5,477 bases of DNA from Robiginitomaculum sp. (lineage in GTDB: Bacteria > Pseudomonadota > Alphaproteobacteria > Caulobacterales > Maricaulaceae), in assembly GCA_026982235.1 (NCBI GenBank), contig JALSHM010000054.1, forward strand, positions 1 through 5,477, in the 5' to 3' direction. Every line of letters begins with the position of its first letter. The first letter of the stretch is position 1. A model generated the notes under the pieces. The model saw nothing but the letters and a program-made list of their open reading frames with translations, was not told where the DNA came from and made no database searches. The position numbers were made by a program, and so were the translations under genes. Of this stretch, positions 1 through 4,873 are shown piece after piece.

Positions 1-443
1 AACTGTTCCTCAACCCCCAAAGACCAAGTGTGCAATAATGGCTTGGTGGCGGCATCTGTATCAAAATACCCGGCTTCACGCCAAAATACGATATTGGACA
101 AAGAGATAAGCGCAAAGAAACTTACCATGCCGAGACGTTGTATTTGTTCGGGCGAAAACAGGATTGCCGTCACCACCAACGTGCCAGCTAGGGTGACAAA
201 TAAGGCCGGGAACAATCTGCGGATCCGGCGTAAATAAAATGTTTTAAACGAAAACGTCCCGCCGTCCGTTTGCCCCATAACAAGCTTAGTGATTAAATAG
301 CCGCTAATGACAAAGAAAATATCCACACCAATAAATCCGCCCGTGAAGGGGGGTATTTTGAAATGGTAAAAAACCACGGCCAGCACGGCGATGGCGCGTA
401 AGCCGTCTATGTCGGGGCGATATTTCAACGTAGTGGATTGCAT
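1..443 (-). CDS. Acyltransferase-3 family membrane protein (OafA/YrhL type), N-terminal part only
   Basis: This is a partial gene whose first 147 residues are visible before it leaves the window at position 1. It reads MQSTTLKYRPDIDGLRAIAV, then GGFIGVDIFFVISGYLIT (about 35-52), FYLRRIRRLFPALF (69-82) and PLLHTWSLGVEEQ (135-147), all hallmarks of the acyltransferase-3 family. The R-X10-H motif is present as R16 and H27; the family uses this His in transferring acyl groups across the inner membrane. Hydrophobic segments near 16-28, 37-52, 78-96 and 106-120 fit an integral membrane protein. The family typically O-acetylates lipopolysaccharide, exopolysaccharide or other surface sugars; the acceptor cannot be told here. 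The visible part resembles the long forms that carry a C-terminal SGNH domain, but that end is missing. The start is the ATG at 443; an in-frame stop lies a few codons upstream and no clear Shine-Dalgarno is seen. It is divergent from the arsR-alkB unit. Confidence 0.93.
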   Translation of the reverse strand, partial: MQSTTLKYRPDIDGLRAIAVLAVVFYHFKIPPFTGGFIGVDIFFVISGYLITKLVMGQTDGGTFSFKTFYLRRIRRLFPALFVTLAGTLVVTAILFSPEQIQRLGMVSFFALISLSNIVFWREAGYFDTDAATKPLLHTWSLGVEEQ

Positions 444-526
444 AACTGCCAAGATTTATTTCTGGTCACAATGCCAATTATTTCCAAGGCTTCAAGGGGG
501 AAATGATTAAGGGGTTAGAAAATTCC

Positions 527-556
527 TTGCAATATGTGCATTTGTGTGCATATATA
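527..556 (+). promoter_or_regulatory. Candidate sigma70-like promoter of the arsR-alkB operon
   Basis: TTGCAA at 527-532 can serve as a -35 box and TATATA at 551-556 as a -10 box, with an 18-bp spacer. Transcription would then begin about at 562-563, on the ATG of the regulator gene, which would give a leaderless message. That agrees with the lack of any purine-rich ribosome binding site upstream of the ATG. The boxes were chosen by eye, and the region is AT-rich enough that other pairings are possible. Confidence 0.4.
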
Positions 557-564
557 CGCATATG
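532..564 (+). promoter_or_regulatory. Candidate ArsR-type operator: three 10-bp repeats with overlapping inverted repeats
   Basis: Three consecutive 10-base units lie at 532-541 (atatgtgcat), 542-551 (ttgtgtgcat) and 552-561 (atatacgcat), each ending in GCAT, so the motif recurs once per helical turn. The same stretch holds inverted repeats: ATATG at 532-536 with CATAT at 549-553 (12-bp spacer), and the same CATAT with ATATG at 560-564 (6-bp spacer). ArsR/SmtB-family repressors usually bind AT-rich imperfect inverted repeats that overlap the promoter of their own operon. This element spans the presumed -10 box and the start codon, so binding would block polymerase. The operator role is inferred from layout; no binding evidence exists. 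Confidence 0.5.
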
Positions 565-972
565 AACAATGAAAAACGAAATTTATCACCTGAACATATG
601 GATTTGGCGCAGACGGCCTTGGATGTGTTTGATACAAAATTCTTCAAAGCCTTGTGCGAGCCGACGCGCGTGGAGATTATTCGCAAATTGGTTCTGCTCG
701 GGGGCTGTGATGTGGGCACTATAGCCGAAGGATTGGCGCAAGACCGATCCGTAATCTCGCGGCATTTGGCCGTGCTGGAACGGGCAGGCATTTGCCAGAC
801 CCGCAAAATAGGTAGGCGGGTCTTTTATGATCTGGACGGTCCGCACAATGTGGCAAAGGTCGCGACAATATTAGAAGCCATAAAACCTATGGCATATCTA
901 TGCAAACCATTCGAAGAGATTTCAGGACATGATAAACATCAAGAAAAAGGATCAAGAAAAGGGGTTGCATAA
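562..972 (+). CDS. ArsR/SmtB-family winged-helix transcriptional regulator
   Basis: The 136-residue product is a small dimeric-type DNA-binding protein. An N-terminal helix region (TKFFKALCEPTRVEIIRKL, about 25-43) carries the family's typical 'AL..PTR..I...L' pattern. The helix-turn-helix is near 50-75, with recognition helix DRSVISRHLAVLERAG (61-76), and the wing is TRKIGRRVFYDL (80-91). The canonical ArsR metal-binding ELCVCDL motif is absent; the matching place reads GGCDVGT. Cysteines are at 32, 49, 78 and 114. The tail after about 120 is short and lysine-rich. I chose ATG 562 as start; an in-frame GTG at 544 would add MCIYTH and lies inside the repeats, and ATG 598 would trim 12 residues before the conserved fold. 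Its stop overlaps the alkB start in TAATG, so the two are almost surely one operon, with this protein the likely local regulator. The ligand or redox signal is unknown. Confidence 0.92.
   Translation: MNNEKRNLSPEHMDLAQTALDVFDTKFFKALCEPTRVEIIRKLVLLGGCDVGTIAEGLAQDRSVISRHLAVLERAGICQTRKIGRRVFYDLDGPHNVAKVATILEAIKPMAYLCKPFEEISGHDKHQEKGSRKGVA
959..964 (+). promoter_or_regulatory. Ribosome binding site of alkB inside the arsR 3' end
   Basis: AAGGGG lies 7 bases before the ATG at 972, within the last codons of the regulator gene. A weaker AGGA lies at 947-950. Together with the TAATG stop/start overlap this supports the ATG at 972 and suggests translational coupling of alkB to the regulator. Confidence 0.7.
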
Positions 973-2168
973 TGGCAGGTGTATTTACTGGTATTGACGA
1001 AAACGGGAATGAAATTGTCTATAAGGACAAAAAGCGACATCTTTGGTGGTTGGGCTATGTCGGGGTTTTTGTATATTTAGGGACATTTTGGGGATATTTT
1101 GCGCTTGGCAAGAACCCGCTTATCTTATGGATTCCGGCGCTTTATATTTATGTTATCACGTCTGTAATCGACAAAATTTTGGGTGAAGATACCCACAACC
1201 CGCCCGAAGCGGTTGTTGAGGATATGATTAAAGACAATTATTACCGCTGGCACGTCATCGCCCATTTCCCGATTTTCTTCGCCACATTTTTTGCATATGT
1301 TTGGCTTGTGGGCACACAGGATTTGCCGTGGTGGGCGGTTGTGGCGCTTATCATTGGTGTCGGTTCAGGCAGTGGCTCTATGCTCGCTTTCACCCATGAA
1401 CTTGGCCATAAAAACAGGCCTTTGGATCGCGGTCTTGCCCGTATTGGTAATGTGTTGATGGGCTATGGACATTTTAATATTGAACATAATATGGGACATC
1501 ATGTTTGGGTTTCGACCCCCGAAGATCCGGCCAGCTCGCGCATGGGCGAGAGTATTTACCGGTTCATGTTGCGCGAAATACCTGGCACTATTAAGCGCGG
1601 CCTGTATCACGAAAAACGCCGTTTAGCGGCTAAGGGGTATGGTTTTTGGTCCGTACATAATGAAGTTTTACAAGTCTATTTAGGCACGATTTTGATGATT
1701 ATAGTCCTCGCCATTATCTTTGGGCCGAGCATTCTCTGGTTTGTTATTCCCCATCATATGATGGGCTGGTATGCCTTAACCCAAGCCAATTATGTGGAAC
1801 ATTACGGCTTATTGCGCGAAAAAAAGCCAAATGGCAAATACGAGAAATGCCAACCAAAGCACAGCTGGAACACCAATCATTTATGGTCAAATATGGGGCT
1901 TTTGCATCTGCAACGTCATTCCGATCATCATGCCAATCCCATGCGCCCCTATCACGTCTTGCGTGATTATGACAATGTGCCCTCATTGCCGACGGGCTAT
2001 GGCGGTTGTTTCCTGATGGCCGCATTTCCGTTTTGGTGGTATAGGGTCATGGATAAAAAAGTCATGGAGTGGGCGGACGGCGACATCACTAAGGTCAATA
2101 TTGATCCCAAGCGCAAAGAAAAACTATACCGCAAATATGGTGGGGCAAAATTGGCGGCGGCTGAATAA
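972..2168 (+). CDS. alkB: Alkane 1-monooxygenase, membrane diiron hydroxylase
   Basis: This enzyme hydroxylates the terminal carbon of n-alkanes to 1-alkanols in the inner membrane, using O2 and electrons from rubredoxin. The 398 residues match the usual family length of about 400. All histidine motifs are present: HELGHK (142-147), EHNMGHH (171-177) followed by STPEDPASSRMGES, the AlkB signature NYVEHYGL (273-280), and LQRHSDHH (313-320). The NYVEHYG box separates true AlkB proteins from general fatty acid desaturases. Hydrophobic stretches near 25-45, 49-66, 97-114, 119-140, 234-250 and 252-268 fit the six-helix topology. There is no C-terminal rubredoxin fusion, and no rubredoxin or reductase gene nearby, so the donors must be encoded elsewhere. 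It is the second gene of the arsR-alkB operon and converges on pabBC with a one-base gap. Chain-length preference is not known from sequence alone. A related substrate such as another long hydrocarbon cannot be ruled out. Confidence 0.96.
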   Translation: MAGVFTGIDENGNEIVYKDKKRHLWWLGYVGVFVYLGTFWGYFALGKNPLILWIPALYIYVITSVIDKILGEDTHNPPEAVVEDMIKDNYYRWHVIAHFPIFFATFFAYVWLVGTQDLPWWAVVALIIGVGSGSGSMLAFTHELGHKNRPLDRGLARIGNVLMGYGHFNIEHNMGHHVWVSTPEDPASSRMGESIYRFMLREIPGTIKRGLYHEKRRLAAKGYGFWSVHNEVLQVYLGTILMIIVLAIIFGPSILWFVIPHHMMGWYALTQANYVEHYGLLREKKPNGKYEKCQPKHSWNTNHLWSNMGLLHLQRHSDHHANPMRPYHVLRDYDNVPSLPTGYGGCFLMAAFPFWWYRVMDKKVMEWADGDITKVNIDPKRKEKLYRKYGGAKLAAAE

Positions 2169-2169
2169 G

Positions 2170-3918
2170 TTAGAGAGGTTCATTTTGCACCAAATGAGCC
2201 TCTATAAGCCCGCGTACAGAATTGCCAATATAGATTTTTTCTGCGGCGCGTATGTCATCCAAATCCAAAATATGTTCTTTGGCCTGCCCACTCTCGATCA
2301 AGACTTGGCGCAAGATACCAGGCAGTAATCCGCACGAAACTGGCGGCGTCAATATGTGCCCGTCTTTGCGCACAAACACATTGGTATAACTGCCTTCGCA
2401 TAATTCGCCGCGCTCATTGAACAGCAAAATTTCTTTACAGGCAGTTTGCGCTTTCAACCGCCCAAGCTCACCGTCCATAAAGTGCCGGCGCGTGGTTTTG
2501 TGGGTGCGTAAAATATCCTCCGCGCGCACCGGATTTTTGCTGATGGCCACAGGCCAGGCAATATCTGGGTTTGTTATTTTTAGGGGTGTCGTTTCGATAT
2601 TGAACACGCCGTTTTGCGTAAGTTCAAGCCGCACTTTATGTGCCCCCGACACATGTTTGACCGCGCGGTTTAAGGCCGTGCAAATTGCTACTTTATCCCA
2701 CGTAAAACCAAACGCTTTGGCGGATTTTTCCAGCCTTTGCAAATGCAAATCCAGCCACATAAATCCGGTTTGCTCATGCCAGCCGAATGTCTCAATCAGG
2801 GCAAATTCACCGCGCAGGAAAGCCGCCTTAAGCAAGCATTCGTCATATTCATTTTGCGCACGCGAATCCGCAACCACCCCGCTCCCCACTGCATATTGAC
2901 AACTGCCGTCTTGGTTTAATGTCAAGGTGCGGATACCAACATTAAACCGGGCATATCCGTCTGGGTCTATCAGTCCAAGCGCCCCGCAATACGCACTGCG
3001 CGGACGTGCTTCTAGTGTGCGAATAATTTCCATAGCCCGTATTTTAGGTGCCCCCGTCACAGAGCCGCACGGATGTAAAGCCCGCAAAATTTCCGCCAAT
3101 GTAACATTTTGCACACGAGCCTCAATTCCTGAGGTCATGGTGTGCAAACTCGGATAGGTCTCGAGCGTGAATAAATCCGTAACCGATACCGAACCCGCCT
3201 TCGCTATGCGCGATAAATCATTGCGCAATAAATCGACTATCATCAAGTTTTCTGCGCGGTTTTTGCTGTCCTGACCCAGCGCTTTGACCAAAGCTTTATC
3301 TTGGGCTTTTGTCGCGCCGCGCTTTACCGTGCCTTTCATAGGGCGCATGCAGATTTTATTGCCGTCCAGTTCAAAAAACAATTCTGGCGACAGAGACACA
3401 ATCGCCGTTTCGCCTAAATTTATCACGCCGCCATATTTCACAGGTTGGGCAGTTTTCAACAGGCCGTAAATCGCCGCTGGGCTTCCCTGATATGTGCCGC
3501 CCATGGGGAAGGTCAAATTGACCTGATAAACATCTCCTGCTTGTATCCAGGCCAAGACTTTATCAAACCGGGTTTTATAGTCTGTAAAATTCCATTCTGG
3601 CTTCAAGTTATGAATCAGCCCATAGTCCTCAACAGGTAAATCCGCATCTATAAATGCGTCAAACACACCAAATTGCAACAAGGGCGCACCTTGCATGTCC
3701 GGCAAGTGCCCGCGCAATGTATCTTCAAAAACATAGCCCAATTCATAAGCGCAATACCCGGCTAGATATAAGCCTTGCGCCCGACAAGCCTCCATATGTT
3801 CCAGAGCCGCGCCAACATCACCCGGTGTAAATGCCGTGATGATTTCGCGCGGATTTTGGTACAGCCGCTGCCGCCCTGCCAGTTGGTCTTCTAAAAATAC
3901 ATATGCACCATTCATCAT
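2170..3918 (-). CDS. pabB: Fused aminodeoxychorismate synthase component I / aminodeoxychorismate lyase (PabB-PabC)
   Basis: This cytosolic protein of 582 residues combines two steps of p-aminobenzoate synthesis for folate. Residues about 1-370 form a chorismate-binding (PabB) domain: YLAGYCAYELGY (51-62), the PMKGT motif with K195, LLRNDL (230-235), HPCGSVTGAPK (282-292) and GSGVVADS (345-352). A lysine in PMKGT marks aminodeoxychorismate synthase; anthranilate synthase and other relatives have alanine there. Residues about 375-582 form a class IV aminotransferase fold like PabC: LDLHLQRLEKSA (389-400), the probable PLP lysine K474 in HKTTRR, LCEGSYTNVFV (506-516) and CGLLPGILR (529-537). 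Both halves keep their key residues, so the protein should both aminate chorismate and release pyruvate to give p-aminobenzoate. The glutaminase partner PabA/TrpG is not in the window. The start is ATG 3918 (a second ATG follows directly), with AGGGA 8 bases upstream. It is divergent from the CoA lyase gene. Confidence 0.94.
   Translation of the reverse strand: MMNGAYVFLEDQLAGRQRLYQNPREIITAFTPGDVGAALEHMEACRAQGLYLAGYCAYELGYVFEDTLRGHLPDMQGAPLLQFGVFDAFIDADLPVEDYGLIHNLKPEWNFTDYKTRFDKVLAWIQAGDVYQVNLTFPMGGTYQGSPAAIYGLLKTAQPVKYGGVINLGETAIVSLSPELFFELDGNKICMRPMKGTVKRGATKAQDKALVKALGQDSKNRAENLMIVDLLRNDLSRIAKAGSVSVTDLFTLETYPSLHTMTSGIEARVQNVTLAEILRALHPCGSVTGAPKIRAMEIIRTLEARPRSAYCGALGLIDPDGYARFNVGIRTLTLNQDGSCQYAVGSGVVADSRAQNEYDECLLKAAFLRGEFALIETFGWHEQTGFMWLDLHLQRLEKSAKAFGFTWDKVAICTALNRAVKHVSGAHKVRLELTQNGVFNIETTPLKITNPDIAWPVAISKNPVRAEDILRTHKTTRRHFMDGELGRLKAQTACKEILLFNERGELCEGSYTNVFVRKDGHILTPPVSCGLLPGILRQVLIESGQAKEHILDLDDIRAAEKIYIGNSVRGLIEAHLVQNEPL
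2174..2203 (+). terminator. Hairpin just after alkB, within the pabBC 3' end; possible terminator
   Basis: A 12-base-pair stem joins 2174-2185 with 2192-2203 around a 6-base loop (TGCACC). In the alkB transcript all pairs match, with one U-G wobble (2179:2198). It begins 5 bases past the alkB stop codon (2166-2168) and is encoded in the last dozen codons of the opposing gene. On the plus strand it is followed by ATAAGCCCG and not by a T-run, so it is not a textbook intrinsic terminator. On the minus strand the wobble becomes an A-C mismatch, and it is followed by CTAACTTATT, which is only weakly T-rich. It may end or stabilise the alkB message. Confidence 0.45.
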
Positions 3919-3982
3919 AGCAATTCCCTATACGCGCCGCATCTGCTAGGCTATACCCTATTGCACAAATAAGAGGATTATT
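3919..3982. promoter_or_regulatory. Divergent control region between pabBC and the CoA-ester lyase gene
   Basis: These 64 bases must hold both 5' regions. On the minus side AGGGA is the pabBC ribosome binding site; on the plus side AAGAGG (3971-3976) sits 6 bases before the lyase ATG. CTATAC occurs at 3928-3933 and again at 3951-3956, giving -10-like TATACG and TATACC on the plus strand and TATAG on the minus strand. TAGGCTATACCCTA (3947-3960) is a near-perfect 14-bp palindrome with one mismatched pair. No convincing -35 boxes are visible, so the promoter assignment is loose. Confidence 0.45.
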
Positions 3983-4867
3983 ATGCCAAAAATACTACGT
4001 TCATGGTTGTTTGTCCCGGCGGACAGCGAAAAGAAATTGACCAAAGCGGCGGGCTTAGGTGCCGATGCTCTTATCTTGGATTTAGAAGACGCGGTTTTAC
4101 CCGTCAATAAAGACAAAGGCCGGGATCTGGCTTGTGCATTTTTGCAAAAGGCCACAATGCGTGCGCAAATTTGGGTGCGGGTTAATCCGCTTGATAGTGA
4201 CTATATAGCCGATGATTTGGCTGCAATTATTCCGTTTGCCCCAGACGGGATTATGTTGCCCAAGCCAGACGGCCCCGTCGATATTGAAACCCTCAGCCGC
4301 CGTATAGACCGACTAGAAGCCAAACATAATTTGCGCGAAGGCAGTATTAAAATCCTGCCCGTAGCCACGGAAACCGCCCGTGCCGTCATGAGCCTCGGCC
4401 TGTATCCACGCACCCACTTGCCGCGCTTGCTCGGCCTGACTTGGGGTGCAGAAGATTTGGCCACGGACATGGGGGCTTTTACCAATAAAGACCAAGACGG
4501 GAATTTTGCACTGACCTATAGGATGGTGCGCAGCCAAACTTTGCTGGCCGCCAAAGCCGCAGGCGTGCAGGCGGTGGATACGCTCTATGATAATTTCCGC
4601 GACAAAGACGGCCTGCGTGCCCGTGCCGGGTGTGCCTTTGCAGAAGGCTTTACGGGCATGCTGGCCATTCACCCCGCGCAAGTGCCCATCATCAATAAAA
4701 GCTTCACCCCCACCGAAGCCCAAGTGCGCCACGCCGAAGCGGTTATCCAAGCTTTCAAAGACAGTCCGGACGCAGGCGCCGTGCAAGTCAACGGCAAAAT
4801 GGCCGACATCCCGCATCTAAAACAAGCGCAGAATATTTTGGCGCTATCTAAGATGTATGGGGAATAA
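3983..4867 (+). CDS. HpcH/HpaI aldolase / CitE-like CoA-ester lyase
   Basis: The 294-residue product belongs to the citrate lyase beta-like family of Mg-dependent TIM-barrel C-C lyases, which cleave or form CoA esters such as malyl-CoA, beta-methylmalyl-CoA or citramalyl-CoA. Visible motifs in order are RSWLFVPADSEKKL (6-19), LILDLEDAV (30-38), WVRVN with R66 (64-68), MLPKP with K94 (91-95), ATETARAV with E130 (128-135), LTWGAEDLATDMGA with E157/D158 (152-165) and AIHPAQVPIIN (228-238). R66, E130 and D158 match the substrate-binding arginine and Mg-binding acids known from this family. Length is normal. No citrate lyase alpha or gamma subunit, ligase or acyl carrier gene is near, so a classical citrate lyase complex is unlikely and a stand-alone acyl-CoA lyase is favoured. 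The substrate cannot be fixed from sequence. A good ribosome binding site precedes the ATG. It converges on rsmE with a 6-base gap. Confidence 0.92.
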   Translation: MPKILRSWLFVPADSEKKLTKAAGLGADALILDLEDAVLPVNKDKGRDLACAFLQKATMRAQIWVRVNPLDSDYIADDLAAIIPFAPDGIMLPKPDGPVDIETLSRRIDRLEAKHNLREGSIKILPVATETARAVMSLGLYPRTHLPRLLGLTWGAEDLATDMGAFTNKDQDGNFALTYRMVRSQTLLAAKAAGVQAVDTLYDNFRDKDGLRARAGCAFAEGFTGMLAIHPAQVPIINKSFTPTEAQVRHAEAVIQAFKDSPDAGAVQVNGKMADIPHLKQAQNILALSKMYGE

Positions 4868-4873
4868 GGTAAA

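Noticed and set aside
28..237. Open frame on the plus strand at the left edge
   Set aside because: It lies opposite the acyltransferase gene, whose conserved motifs read continuously on the minus strand; the plus-strand peptide has no recognisable features.
544..546. GTG at 544 as the regulator start
   Set aside because: It falls inside the 10-bp repeat array, has no ribosome binding site and adds a peptide encoded by the repeats; ATG 562 is the simpler choice, though not proven.
444..561. A small gene or structured RNA in the divergent intergenic region
   Set aside because: No reading frame with a ribosome binding site and no convincing hairpin with a T-run was seen; promoter and operator elements account for the visible structure.
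507..846. Two minus-strand open frames across the regulator gene
   Set aside because: They are antisense to a clearly conserved ArsR fold and show no domain pattern or ribosome binding site of their own.
2417..2899. 160-residue open frame on the plus strand inside pabBC
   Set aside because: It is antisense to the aminotransferase half of a well supported gene; its composition (rich in Ser, Cys, Arg) is typical of a shadow frame.
4313..4816. 167-residue open frame on the minus strand opposite the CoA lyase
   Set aside because: The plus strand carries all conserved lyase motifs here; the minus frame has no recognisable motif and a His/Gly-rich shadow composition.
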